IMG/VR virus record: IMGVR_UViG_3300049217_000371
Location: 1 to 49,289 of that record
Length of the DNA stretch: 49,289 nt
Direction: 5' to 3' (one strand)
From: a virus
Made by a program: the position numbers and the translations under genes. A model generated the notes under the pieces. That model saw only the letters and a program-made list of their open reading frames with translations. It had not been told where the DNA came from and searched no databases. This document shows, one piece after another, positions 1-7,120 of this stretch (position 1 is its first letter; each line of letters opens with the position of its first letter).

Positions 1-1239
1 GTGCTCACCGATGTCACGATCAAGAATCTCAAACCGAAATCAAAGCCTTACCGCGAGACGGATGGCGGCGGCCTCTATCTTTGGGTCACGCCGGCCGGCG
101 GCCGATACTGGCGCTACCGATACGAGCGCGGCGGCCGCGAGCAGCTGATGTCGCTCGGGGAATACCCGGCTGTGAAGCTCCGGGAAGCGCGCGATCGGCG
201 CGACGAAGCCAGGCGCATCATCCACGCCGGCGGCGACCCGAAAGCGCCCGTCGCGGCCGTCGAGCCGCCTCCGGCAGGCCCGGCCTTCTCCCTGGTGATG
301 ACGGACTGGCTCGCGTCTCAAAGCCGCGTCTGGGCGCCGCGGCACGCCCGAAAAGTCCGCCAGGCGCTCGATAAATGGGCGGTGCCGATCCTGGGCGACA
401 AGGCGATCGAGACCATCACGACGGCCGACGTGAACCGGGTATTGACGCCGCTCGATACCCGGGGCGCCGGCGAGACGCTCCGACAGGTCCGCGAGAGGAT
501 CACGCGCATATTCCACTATGCCGAAGGCAAAGGCTTGGTAAGCCGAAACCCTGGGACCGTCGCCGGCCAGGGCGTGGCTCCGCAGATCAAGGGACGCAAC
601 CCGGCGATCGTCGAGCTGGGCGAGCTCCGGAAGCTGCTGGCGGACGTCGACGCTTCACCGGCTCGACCAGTCACGCGTCTCGCCCTACGCCTGCTGGCGC
701 TCACCGCCGTCCGCCAGGGCGAGCTGCGCATCGCGACCTGGTCGGAATTCCACGGCCTCGAGGGCGACCAGCCGGAATGGCGCGTTCCGATCGCGCATAT
801 GAAAATCCCCATGGCCAAACGGCTCGGCATGCCAGAGTTCCACCTGGTGCCGCTCGCCCGCCAAACGGTCGAGACCATCATGGCGCTGCGGGAACTGACC
901 GGCCTCGGCCCGCTGCCCTTCCCCTCCGCCGTCGACGCCCATCGGCCGATGAGCGAGAACGCCCTCAGCGAGCTGCTCATCCGCGCTGGCTATAAGGACC
1001 GGCATGTCCCGCACGGGTTCCGGGCGTCATTCAGCACCATCATGAACGAGCTGCACCGCTCCGACCGGCTGATGATCGATTACATGCTGGCGCATAAGCT
1101 GCGCGACCAGGTGGAGGGCGCCTATAATCGCGGCGAGCACCGGGAGCGCCGGCGCGAACTCGCTCAGGAATGGGCCGACCTGATCATGAAAGACGCGCCG
1201 CCGGCGACGGCGCTGCTCGAGTACCGGCGGCGCCCCTAG
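1..1239 (+). CDS. int: Tyrosine integrase, P4 type
   Basis: Site-specific recombinase that integrates and excises the prophage. The N-terminus (about residues 1-90, with the GGGLYLWV and SLGEYP motifs) is the DUF4102 arm-binding domain. A core-binding SAM-like domain follows, then the catalytic domain. Visible catalytic residues are R238 (in TAVRQGEL), H338 and R341 (HGFR), H365 (LAH) and the nucleophile Y375 (AYNR). The length of 412 aa is normal for the family. The GTG start coincides with the first base of the window, so an upstream start cannot be fully excluded, but the N-terminus begins where family members begin. The gene marks the left end of the prophage, and the attachment site is probably upstream, outside the window. 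Confidence 0.95.
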   Translation: MLTDVTIKNLKPKSKPYRETDGGGLYLWVTPAGGRYWRYRYERGGREQLMSLGEYPAVKLREARDRRDEARRIIHAGGDPKAPVAAVEPPPAGPAFSLVMTDWLASQSRVWAPRHARKVRQALDKWAVPILGDKAIETITTADVNRVLTPLDTRGAGETLRQVRERITRIFHYAEGKGLVSRNPGTVAGQGVAPQIKGRNPAIVELGELRKLLADVDASPARPVTRLALRLLALTAVRQGELRIATWSEFHGLEGDQPEWRVPIAHMKIPMAKRLGMPEFHLVPLARQTVETIMALRELTGLGPLPFPSAVDAHRPMSENALSELLIRAGYKDRHVPHGFRASFSTIMNELHRSDRLMIDYMLAHKLRDQVEGAYNRGEHRERRRELAQEWADLIMKDAPPATALLEYRRRP

Positions 1240-1261
1240 CCGTGATTGGTCGATGCGTGGC

Positions 1262-1483
1262 CTATCTGTGACCCTGCGGGCCGTATTTTGCGCGACGGGT
1301 TGCCCAGGCAACGGAACGGATTGCTGACATCTGTTCCGGCGATTTTGGCTTGGGTTTCTTTCTGGGCGACCGAATTTCTGGACCGTCATCGAGGCCTGTA
1401 TTGTCAGGCTGATGATCGTGACTAAACGAAATCTCGGCTCCGCACACCGGGCACCACTCGTGGTTAGTCATCATCGTGGTCAT
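1262..1483 (-). CDS. Small protein with CPVCG zinc-binding motif
   Basis: 73-aa protein at the distal end of the leftward early operon. It has a single CPVCG motif near residues 11-15 followed by an HDH cluster, compatible with one bound zinc. A basic Lys/Pro-rich stretch follows. Its ATG overlaps the stop of the upstream gene as ATGA, which implies translational coupling. Two in-frame ATGs four and five codons in are alternative starts. No family recognised. The coupling and the motif make it a likely real gene. Confidence 0.6.
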   Translation of the reverse strand: MTTMMTNHEWCPVCGAEISFSHDHQPDNTGLDDGPEIRSPRKKPKPKSPEQMSAIRSVAWATRRAKYGPQGHR

Positions 1484-1611
1484 ATAGGAGAATAGTCTTC
1501 GAAGTCGTCTTCATCTGCGCACACGTGCAAGCAGTCGTCGGGCGCTTCGCTCTCATGATCTTCAAGGTCGCAATAGCAAAGCTCGCCGCATTCAGGGCAT
1601 TCGTGGCACAT
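1480..1611 (-). CDS. 43-aa Cys-rich micro-protein
   Basis: Short ORF starting MCHECPECGELCYCD and ending in an acidic tail. It contains six cysteines in its first half (CxxCPxC...CxC), typical of small zinc-binding phage proteins with the CPECG pattern. The Shine-Dalgarno-like GGAG lies 9 bases before the ATG. The gene sits 21 bases after the AlpA-like gene, and its TGA overlaps the next ATG. Function unknown. The dense Cys pattern and the coupling on its downstream side support it. Confidence 0.65.
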   Translation of the reverse strand: MCHECPECGELCYCDLEDHESEAPDDCLHVCADEDDFEDYSPI

Positions 1612-1632
1612 GTGACTTCGCTCCGGACGCTC

Positions 1633-1842
1633 TCAGCGTGCCCGTTCGTTGTTTGCGTTGGCGCGAAACCCGGGAAGTGAAACAATCCAGGCGTCGATCT
1701 CAGCCTCGCGCCAGCGCACGATCTGCGGTCCCAGGCGACGCGGCTCCGGAAAGCCGCCGCTGTTGACCAGCTCATAAATCTTGGTGCGGCCGAGGCTGGT
1801 CTTCTTCATCACCGCCTTCACGTCGAGCAGCGTCTCAGACAT
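1633..1842 (-). CDS. AlpA-like / HTH_17 DNA-binding regulator
   Basis: 69-aa winged-helix-like regulator. Residues 7-52 carry the AlpA/MerR-type pattern: a V-x-x-x-T-S-L-G-R-T-K-I-Y helix-turn-helix, then GGFPEPRRLG and VRWREAEIDAWI. In this family such proteins act as prophage excision or transcription regulators. It overlaps the preceding gene by 8 bases. Its position in the operon leading toward int suggests a role as a directionality factor or regulator of int, but that is inference from context. Confidence 0.85.
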   Translation of the reverse strand: MSETLLDVKAVMKKTSLGRTKIYELVNSGGFPEPRRLGPQIVRWREAEIDAWIVSLPGFRANANNERAR

Positions 1843-2587
1843 CGGACGCGCCTTCGGCAGCAGAGCGGATGCCGTGCTCGCGATTCCAGTTGGCGACGAA
1901 AGCGTCTAGCATCGCGTGGGCCTGCGCGACGGTGTAGGGAGCACAAGGCTCCCCGCAGTCGCCGTCACATTCGGGGCAGGGCTCGGTCTGATCGCCTTCG
2001 TAGGTGCAAACGGCCTTGAGGAGATGAGCGTCGTTCGGAAAGGCCGGAATGCCCTCGCACCCTGCCGCCCAGGTCAATACCGCTTCGATCAAGGCGTCCT
2101 CTGCAGCGCGCTTGATCGCCTCGGCCTGGATGGCGCCTTGCAACTCCAGCATGATCGAAGCCCGCACAGCCTGGACCTTCTCCGCCTCATCATTCGGCGC
2201 CCGCGTGTAGGCGTCGATCACGGAGCCCGTTAATCGGCCGAAATCGATCCAGTCGGGCGACTGACGAGGCGCCGCTACTGGCGTCCAGTCGATCTCGACA
2301 CCGCCGCCATCCAACTGGCGCAGATTGGAACGGAAGCCGCCGGCCGTGTTCACGGCGACCACGATCATCTGAGCGACCGAAGCGGCCTCGGTCTCCGGAA
2401 ATTGCTTGAATTCGTCGACGGTCACGAGGTGGCGCCCCGTCGCGTCGAAGATCAGCTCGGCCTCGCGCTCGAGCTCATCACCGAAGCGCCAAGGCAGCTT
2501 GGCATTCGGCGCCATCGACTGAAAGTTGCCTGCCGTCTCGGCCGTGATCCAGCCATTGGCATCGGTGATCGGTATATCGCGCGCCAT
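1835..2587 (-). CDS. Conserved phage protein, 250 aa, C-terminal Cys cluster
   Basis: Hypothetical protein without a family I can name. Residues 1-70 are mixed, the middle (about 110-190) is predicted helical, and near residues 203-216 there is a Cys cluster (PCPECDGDCGEPC) that resembles a small zinc-binding knuckle. The ATG is 3 bases beyond the stop of the phosphohydrolase gene, and the 3' end overlaps the AlpA-like start, so it belongs to the leftward operon. The cysteine cluster is separate from the helical part and may be a nucleic-acid or metal-binding appendage. Confidence 0.7.
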   Translation of the reverse strand: MARDIPITDANGWITAETAGNFQSMAPNAKLPWRFGDELEREAELIFDATGRHLVTVDEFKQFPETEAASVAQMIVVAVNTAGGFRSNLRQLDGGGVEIDWTPVAAPRQSPDWIDFGRLTGSVIDAYTRAPNDEAEKVQAVRASIMLELQGAIQAEAIKRAAEDALIEAVLTWAAGCEGIPAFPNDAHLLKAVCTYEGDQTEPCPECDGDCGEPCAPYTVAQAHAMLDAFVANWNREHGIRSAAEGASDV

Positions 2588-2589
2588 CG

Positions 2590-3225
2590 CTATGCCCCCA
2601 ACCGCCCGCTGGAGCGAGCATCGTGAACCGCGTTGTTGACGAGTGCCAAGAAGCCCAGCCCTGTGCCGAAGTAGAGATCAACCGCCAGAATTTCCTCCGC
2701 GGAATCGATCTTCTCAGGCTGCGGCATCGTCACCCATGGCCGCGGCGGCTTCCCCATGAAATGCTTCTTCTCGATGAAGAGCGCCATCTCGTCCGCCCGC
2801 TTGATGGCCGCTCTCCACAGCACGGGAAGCGGGTCGGGCAGGCCGAAGTGACGCAGGATCGCGGATTTTATCGGAACCGCGAGCACCTTGACCGGATCGA
2901 AGCCGACGATCTGCGCCAGCGCGGCTTTTACCGGGGCCGTGATATCGCCGGTATAGGCCTCCTCCGCGTCATCAAGGATGGCGGCCAGGCGCACGCCGGG
3001 ATCGTCCATCTCCAGCTCGCTCGAGACCAGGTTCGCGACCAGAAGCGAGTGATGCGCCACCGTCCATAGGCGGGGGGCCGTATGCGCGTTGAAACGCGGT
3101 ATGCGCTCCAGGCTCTTCGCGATGTCGCACAGACGAATCTGGGACGGCTTGGGGTCGAGCAGATCGAAGGGCGCGCCGCTCCAGGTCTGCAGCCAAGGCG
3201 CGATGCGTTCGCCCGCGACGGTCAT
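2590..3225 (-). CDS. HD-type phosphohydrolase-like protein with DD in place of HD
   Basis: 211-aa member of the YfbR-like HD phosphohydrolase group, which usually dephosphorylates deoxynucleotides. The family core is visible: VAHHSLLVANLV (H58, H59), then AAILDDAEEAYTGDI (residues 81-95), then an approximate D-E motif farther on (RADEMALF). In relatives the second block reads L-H-D-A, but here it is L-D-D-A, so the metal-binding histidine is replaced by D85. Start chosen at the ATG overlapping the upstream TGA (ATGA), with GGGAG 7 bases before it. A longer upstream reading frame lacks such a signal. Activity may be altered or lost. Confidence 0.8.
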   Translation of the reverse strand: MTVAGERIAPWLQTWSGAPFDLLDPKPSQIRLCDIAKSLERIPRFNAHTAPRLWTVAHHSLLVANLVSSELEMDDPGVRLAAILDDAEEAYTGDITAPVKAALAQIVGFDPVKVLAVPIKSAILRHFGLPDPLPVLWRAAIKRADEMALFIEKKHFMGKPPRPWVTMPQPEKIDSAEEILAVDLYFGTGLGFLALVNNAVHDARSSGRLGA

Positions 3226-3398
3226 GGCGAAACTCCCGCGAGGCGGCTCATGGGCGGCTCGACCGGCACGAAGGCCGCAAGATAGGCGGTGCGGTCGAAG
3301 GCCTCGCGATAGGCTGTCGCGCCCAGGGCGGCGTAAACCGCCAGAACGCCATAGAGTGTGATCTGCGCCGCGATCATCACGCCGACCCACCGTCTCAT
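3222..3398 (-). CDS. 58-aa single-span membrane protein
   Basis: Small ORF beginning MRRWVGVMIAAQITLYGV. It has a hydrophobic segment at about residues 5-28, followed by a soluble tail. Its ATG overlaps the ParB-like gene's TGA and its own TGA overlaps the phosphohydrolase ATG, both as ATGA. AGGAGG lies 9 bases before the start, one of the best ribosome-binding sites in the operon. Function unknown. The double coupling makes it a convincing gene. Confidence 0.75.
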   Translation of the reverse strand: MRRWVGVMIAAQITLYGVLAVYAALGATAYREAFDRTAYLAAFVPVEPPMSRLAGVSP

Positions 3399-5089
3399 GC
3401 CGCGTCCTCCTGGTGATTGTTGATATCGGGTGTCGCGAGCTCGGTCGGACCCGGGGCGCCGAAGCTCGCAGGCCGCCAGTCAGGGAGACTGCCGGCCAGG
3501 GCCTCGCGCAGGCCTTTGGCCGTCTTGAGGCCGCCGCGGCCGCTCTGCTCGGCCAAAGCTTGCAGGGCATCCTTGCCCATGCAGGCGAGGAAGGCGGCGG
3601 TGTCGAAGCGGGGCAGACGCTGTTCCGCGCCGATCATCGCGCCGATCCACTCGGCCACCACGCCGCTGCCATGGTTCGTGACGGGATCGGTGACGCGAAG
3701 GATGCGCGACAGCGCTTTCGCAATGAGCCGCGCCACCTCCGCCTCGCTCCAGACAATGAACGTGCCAGGCGGTGACACGATCTCCGGCCGCAGGTCGTCG
3801 AACCGCGTGCGCGAGAACCGGTTGGGTCCGCCGGCGACCGTGACATTGTCGGCGCTCAGCGCCAGCACCAAGGCAGCCGCCAGTATCGGAAGCTGAACCG
3901 GCGCCGTCTCGCCGCCGTCCCATAGCGCGTCGAGGGAATCGCACAAAGCGTCCGTTTTCATGGCCGCCAGCATCGTCTGCCCGAGCTTCGTCAGGGCGGG
4001 CTCATCGGGATCAGGCTGCCGCGTCAGAAATGCGGGCACCTCGACACCAGTCGCCGCATCCGCATCGTTCTCGCCATCATCTTCGGCCGCAGCCTTGCCG
4101 GCGATCGACGTGCTCTTTGCCGCTTTAGCAACGGCCTTCGCGTCCTCGGTCGCGTGACGCATCTCGATCGCGCCAAGCAAGCCCGAGTCCTCTCGCACGC
4201 ACATGAACAGCATCAGGCTGCCGTTCGCAGGATACCTCTTCTTTGTTTCGCCAAAGGCGGCTGTGAACCCCTTCGGGATCACCATGTTGTAATTCTTCCA
4301 GGTGGCGAGAGCGACCCGCTCGTTCTTCTTCTTGCGCGCATTTATCTGGGCGATCAGCGCGGCCTTCTGGGCTTTGATGAAGCCCTCGACATCGCCCGTA
4401 GTGAACTGCTCATCGCTGCCGGGCTCGGCGAACAGGTCTTCCTCGAACAGGATGCCGGACGCGTCGACATCGAAGATCGCCATGTTGCGGGGGATGCGCG
4501 TGGTGCGGCAACGGCGGGCGATCATCTCCAGCCGATCGTGCGGGTGCTCGCCCTTCGACGGCTTGAACGCCTCGAGCTGCCGCTCGATCGGCGCGCTGGC
4601 AATGACAGCGAGGTCATCCTGATCGGGCAGCCCGCTCCCAACCATGAGGTCCAGGATTTCCGGCGCGACATGGCCCAGCTTGTCGAGCCGCTTCGCCATC
4701 CTCTCGGAAATTCCAAGCGCCTGCGCCGCGCCCTGAAGGCTGTAGCCCTCCTCCTGCAGCGAGACGATCGCCCGCCACTGGTCGACCGGGTCCATGGGCA
4801 CGCGCACCATGTTCTCGGCCGCCTGGCTAGCGGCATAGATGGCCGTGTCGCCGCGCATCACCTCGGCCGGGATCGTCTCCAGACCGGCCGCCAGCGCGCA
4901 GCGGACGCGGCGATGGCCAGCAACCACGAAATAGCGCTCCGGCTCATCGCCATACCGCAGCAGGATCGGCTGCAGCACGCCAAGCGTCCGGATGCTCTGC
5001 ACCAGCTGCTCATCCTGCTCGGCCGTCGCCGGCGTGCGGCGGATGTTGTGGCCGTTTTCGTCGATGAGATTGAGCGGGATCAGGGGCAT
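3395..5089 (-). CDS. ParB/Spo0J-like DNA-binding protein
   Basis: 564-aa protein. Residues 1-95 form a ParB N-terminal nuclease/CTPase-type domain with the GHRRVRCAL motif (residues 58-66) and the AENMVRVPMDP segment. A helix-turn-helix follows at about 119-139 (QGAAQALGISERMAKRLD). The long C-terminal half has an Asp/Glu/Ala linker near 330-350 and an uncharacterised C-terminal domain. Such proteins occur in phages as partition-like or DNA-metabolism proteins. No ParA partner is visible, so plasmid-style partition is not implied. It overlaps the upstream gene by 10 bases. Confidence 0.85.
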   Translation of the reverse strand: MPLIPLNLIDENGHNIRRTPATAEQDEQLVQSIRTLGVLQPILLRYGDEPERYFVVAGHRRVRCALAAGLETIPAEVMRGDTAIYAASQAAENMVRVPMDPVDQWRAIVSLQEEGYSLQGAAQALGISERMAKRLDKLGHVAPEILDLMVGSGLPDQDDLAVIASAPIERQLEAFKPSKGEHPHDRLEMIARRCRTTRIPRNMAIFDVDASGILFEEDLFAEPGSDEQFTTGDVEGFIKAQKAALIAQINARKKKNERVALATWKNYNMVIPKGFTAAFGETKKRYPANGSLMLFMCVREDSGLLGAIEMRHATEDAKAVAKAAKSTSIAGKAAAEDDGENDADAATGVEVPAFLTRQPDPDEPALTKLGQTMLAAMKTDALCDSLDALWDGGETAPVQLPILAAALVLALSADNVTVAGGPNRFSRTRFDDLRPEIVSPPGTFIVWSEAEVARLIAKALSRILRVTDPVTNHGSGVVAEWIGAMIGAEQRLPRFDTAAFLACMGKDALQALAEQSGRGGLKTAKGLREALAGSLPDWRPASFGAPGPTELATPDINNHQEDAA

Positions 5090-5364
5090 GCGCGTGCCCC
5101 GTAGGCCGGCGGCGCCGGGATGCCGACAGGCGACGGGCCCACCATGCGTGCCGCGACGTTCTCCGGGTTCCAGAAATGATCGAGCGTGAACGACCTGATG
5201 CGGCCGTCATCCATCCGCACGTCATAGGAGATGGCCACGCCCCGCAGCACGCGGCGGCCGACGACCAGGCCGTGCCCGATCGCGCGCAGATAGCCGGTGG
5301 GCGTCCGCTCGACATGGCGGACGAAAACCGGCCAAGGTTCAGCGACATATTCATGGCTGATCAT
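5080..5364 (-). CDS. Hypothetical protein, 94 aa
   Basis: Unrecognised beta-rich small protein (VVGRRVLRGVAISYDVRMDDGRI, then FTLDHFWNPENV). Start chosen at the ATG of the TGATG overlap with the upstream gene; GGAG lies 9 bases before it. Larger in-frame extension upstream runs antisense to nothing but lacks a ribosome-binding site. The 3' end overlaps the ParB-like gene by 10 bases, placing it in the same transcript. No function inferred. Confidence 0.6.
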   Translation of the reverse strand: MISHEYVAEPWPVFVRHVERTPTGYLRAIGHGLVVGRRVLRGVAISYDVRMDDGRIRSFTLDHFWNPENVAARMVGPSPVGIPAPPAYGARACP

Positions 5365-5636
5365 CAGGGGGTCTCCGTGATGGGGTTGGTGTCGTCCCGC
5401 ATCGGGGCCCGCGCGCGCACATCGGTCGCGAGATCCCGCATGCCCTGGACACAAGGGTTGGTCGGGAGGCTGGCGTTTTCGGCGTGGTCGGCCGCTTCCT
5501 CCAGCGCCTCGGCGAAGAAGAGCAGCAGGTCCGGGGGCGCGTGGCCGTAGAGATGCCGCGCCATCCGCAGCAGCGGCCAAGGCACAAGGCTGGTGGCGTC
5601 GGGCGCGCGGTCCGGCTCGGTTTTCCGCGTGCTCAT
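5364..5636 (-). CDS. Hypothetical protein, 90 aa, first gene of leftward operon
   Basis: Helical protein with the segment PWPLLRMARHLYGHAPPDLLLFFAEALEEAADHAENA. Start chosen at the internal ATG (MSTRKTEP), preceded by a G-rich GGGGGACGG, rather than the longer ATG about 60 bases upstream. It is divergent from the DUF1640 gene with only 56 bp between starts, so both promoters must lie in that gap. No family recognised. Confidence 0.55.
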   Translation of the reverse strand: MSTRKTEPDRAPDATSLVPWPLLRMARHLYGHAPPDLLLFFAEALEEAADHAENASLPTNPCVQGMRDLATDVRARAPMRDDTNPITETP

Positions 5637-5692
5637 GGCGCGCCGTCCCCCGCAATGGCATAAGGGTGTCGCCACCCGACCGGAGATGCCTG

Positions 5693-6013
5693 ATGACACT
5701 TGCTGCCCTCGACACTCACGCGATCGTCAAAGACCTGCGCGCCGCCGGCTTCGACGAAGCGCAGGCCGAGGCCGTCACCCGCGTGGTGCGACAGGCGCAG
5801 GAAGTCGACCTGTCTGCCCTCGCGACCAAGGTCGACCTTCAGACGGGTCTCGCGGCCGCCAAGGCCGACCTTCAGACGGGTCTCGCGGCCGCCAAGGCCG
5901 ACCTGGCCGAAGCCAAGGCGGAAATCCTCAGGTGCATGGTCAGCGCGATCGGCATCCAGACCATCGTGATCATCGGCGCCGTGCTGGCACTGCTGCATTC
6001 CAGCAGCCGGTAA
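5693..6013 (+). CDS. DUF1640 / CCDC90-like coiled-coil membrane protein
   Basis: 106-aa protein with the DUF1640 layout: N-terminal MTLAALDTHAIVKDLRAAGFDEAQAEAVTRVVR, a coiled coil from about residue 38 to 80, and a C-terminal transmembrane helix (about 84-102, AIGIQTIVIIGAVLALL). In Alphaproteobacteria these proteins are common in genomes and prophages; their molecular function is not established. Start chosen at ATG 5693, where the family begins and GGAG lies 9 bases upstream. The coiled coil contains an exact 33-bp tandem duplication. Confidence 0.8.
   Translation: MTLAALDTHAIVKDLRAAGFDEAQAEAVTRVVRQAQEVDLSALATKVDLQTGLAAAKADLQTGLAAAKADLAEAKAEILRCMVSAIGIQTIVIIGAVLALLHSSSR
5834..5899 (+). 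repeat. Exact 33-bp tandem duplication within DUF1640 gene
   Basis: Two identical 33-base units (5834-5866 and 5867-5899) encode DLQTGLAAAKA twice, followed by a related third unit DLAEAKAEILR. The period is 11 residues, which fits an 11-mer coiled coil. Identity at the DNA level implies a recent duplication, and the number of units may vary between related phages. Confidence 0.85.
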
Positions 6014-6024
6014 CCAGGCGCCGC

Positions 6025-6186
6025 TCACCGGAAGACGCCCAGCAAGACGGCCACGAAGTAAAGCAGCACCAACACCGCCGCGAGCCGGAGCGAGTCCTTC
6101 AGCAACTGCCAAAGCACCAGCCCGAGCTGCCGGACGACGGCCGCGACGCTTGTCCCAGGCTCGGGGCCAGAAATGCGCTGCGGCAT
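6025..6186 (-). CDS. 53-aa single-span membrane peptide, paralogue 1
   Basis: Short ORF starting MPQRISGPEPGT and ending VAVLLGVFR. An amphipathic segment (about residues 14-32, VVRQLGLVLWQLLKD) precedes one transmembrane helix (about 34-51). Two more copies of the same length occur at 6959-7120 and 7744-7905. The three share the pattern RQL...WQLLKD.LRL.AVL.LLY..AV.LGVFR, which strongly supports coding. GGAGG lies about 10 bases before the ATG, at the edge of repeated cassette A. Function unknown; small membrane peptides in this position could be holin-like, toxin-like or exclusion proteins. Confidence 0.75.
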   Translation of the reverse strand: MPQRISGPEPGTSVAAVVRQLGLVLWQLLKDSLRLAAVLVLLYFVAVLLGVFR

Positions 6187-6276
6187 CAAGGAGCCCCTCC
6201 GCCGGCCGGATCGTTGCCGATCCGACCGGCCTCACCTACCGTCGTTGCGCTACCACCCGCACCAACGGAGGATTCA
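6187..6276. promoter_or_regulatory. Divergent promoter/palindrome cassette, copy A
   Basis: 90 bp between the starts of paralogue 1 (leftward) and a Pro-rich peptide (rightward). A palindrome at 6202-6229 has 12-base arms (CCGGCCGGATCG and its complement, one mismatch) around the loop TTGC. It is followed by CACCTACCGT and then GGAGGATTC immediately before the rightward ATG. TTGCCG and TACCGT are spaced 17 bases apart and could be a rightward -35/-10 pair. Copies B, C and D share this order. Confidence 0.7.
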
Positions 6277-6396
6277 ATGGCAAAACTCCCACCGCCGCCA
6301 CGACCGGCGCCGGCGCCGAGGCCGCCCGGACAAATCCAGACTCCTAAACCGAAGCCGCAAGCCAGAGGGAAAGGCCCACGGCCACCAACATCATGA
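6277..6396 (+). CDS. 39-aa Pro-rich basic peptide
   Basis: Starts MAKLPPPPRPAPAPRPPG and ends GKGPRPPTS; almost entirely Pro, Ala, Arg, Lys and Gln. The start is fixed by GGAGGATT four nucleotides before the ATG, the same spacing as in cassette C. The 3' end overlaps the end of the opposing membrane-protein gene by 53 bases. Low sequence complexity makes coding status less sure than its neighbours. Function unknown. Confidence 0.5.
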   Translation: MAKLPPPPRPAPAPRPPGQIQTPKPKPQARGKGPRPPTS

Positions 6397-6874
6397 TGTT
6401 GCCCGCGCGGATGCACCACGACAGCCGCGCCAGTTGCCTCGCATTCCGATCCGCCGCCATGGCCGCGCGAAGCGCCAGCGCCTCCACCGTTTCCAGCTCG
6501 GAGTCGTAGGGCTGATCGAGGAGAAACCTGGGGTCGTCGCCGATGACACCCCAGGCCTTCGGCCAGCTCACGACCATGAACACAACTGCGGCGATCAGCA
6601 GCGCCGAGATCGGCAGCGCAACATGAAACCGATCCCGAAACGCCGATGATGTCGCCGCCAAAGCGAGAGCCAGCGTAATGCTCCAACCCAAACCCGATGA
6701 CGCTCGGCCGACCATCAACGCCTGTGCGGCCATCTGGCCCGAGACATGCATTTCTCCCTGGCGCAGTGCCTCGCGGGCGCACCAGAGCCGCAGTCCATCG
6801 CCCCGCACCTCGCCAGCCTCTATCCGGCTCTGCGGCTGGTCCTCCGGCGGCGGGACACTGCTCTCTGTTTCCAT
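6344..6874 (-). CDS. Multi-span membrane protein, 176 aa
   Basis: Soluble N-terminus of about 60 residues, then a hydrophobic hairpin (about 63-105, SITLALALAATSSAF and ISALLIAAVVFMVV), a helical soluble stretch (DSELETVEALALRAAMAADRNARQLARL) and a C-terminal transmembrane helix (IMMLVAVGLSLWLAA). Start chosen at MET ESSVPPPE with AGGGG upstream; a longer frame has no clear signal. It lies in the leftward set downstream of the repressor, a location typical for lysogenic conversion or superinfection-exclusion genes. That role is inference, and no family is recognised. Confidence 0.65.
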   Translation of the reverse strand: METESSVPPPEDQPQSRIEAGEVRGDGLRLWCAREALRQGEMHVSGQMAAQALMVGRASSGLGWSITLALALAATSSAFRDRFHVALPISALLIAAVVFMVVSWPKAWGVIGDDPRFLLDQPYDSELETVEALALRAAMAADRNARQLARLSWCIRAGNIMMLVAVGLSLWLAASV

Positions 6875-6958
6875 GGCGGGAACCCCTGTCGTGAGATTGA
6901 TATAGGGCGCGCAACGCAAACCGCTCCGCAACCGGGCCGAGGATGTGGGCCGAACGCC

Positions 6959-7120
6959 TCACCGGAAGACGCCCAGCAAGACGGCCAGCAGGTAGAGCAA
7001 TGCCAGAACGGCGCCGAGACGCAGCAGGTCCTTCAGCAACTGCCAAAGCAGCCGGCCGAGCTGCCGGACGACGGCCGCGACGCTTGTCCCAGGTTCGGGG
7101 CCAGACATGCGCTGCGGCAT
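6959..7120 (-). CDS. 53-aa single-span membrane peptide, paralogue 2
   Basis: Closest to paralogue 1 (MPQRMSGPEPGT start, LLAVLLGVFR end). The central part (RLLWQLLKDLLRLGAVLALLYLL) matches paralogue 3 almost exactly. One transmembrane helix at about 34-51. Its ATG overlaps the TGA of the 183-aa leftward frame as TGATG and lies at the edge of cassette B, with GGAGG upstream. Same uncertain role as the other copies. Confidence 0.75.
   Translation of the reverse strand: MPQRMSGPEPGTSVAAVVRQLGRLLWQLLKDLLRLGAVLALLYLLAVLLGVFR

Noticed and set aside
5593-6396. 267-aa plus-strand frame
   Set aside because: Runs through DUF1640 in another frame, paralogue 1 antisense and cassette A; only the last 39 codons have a start signal.
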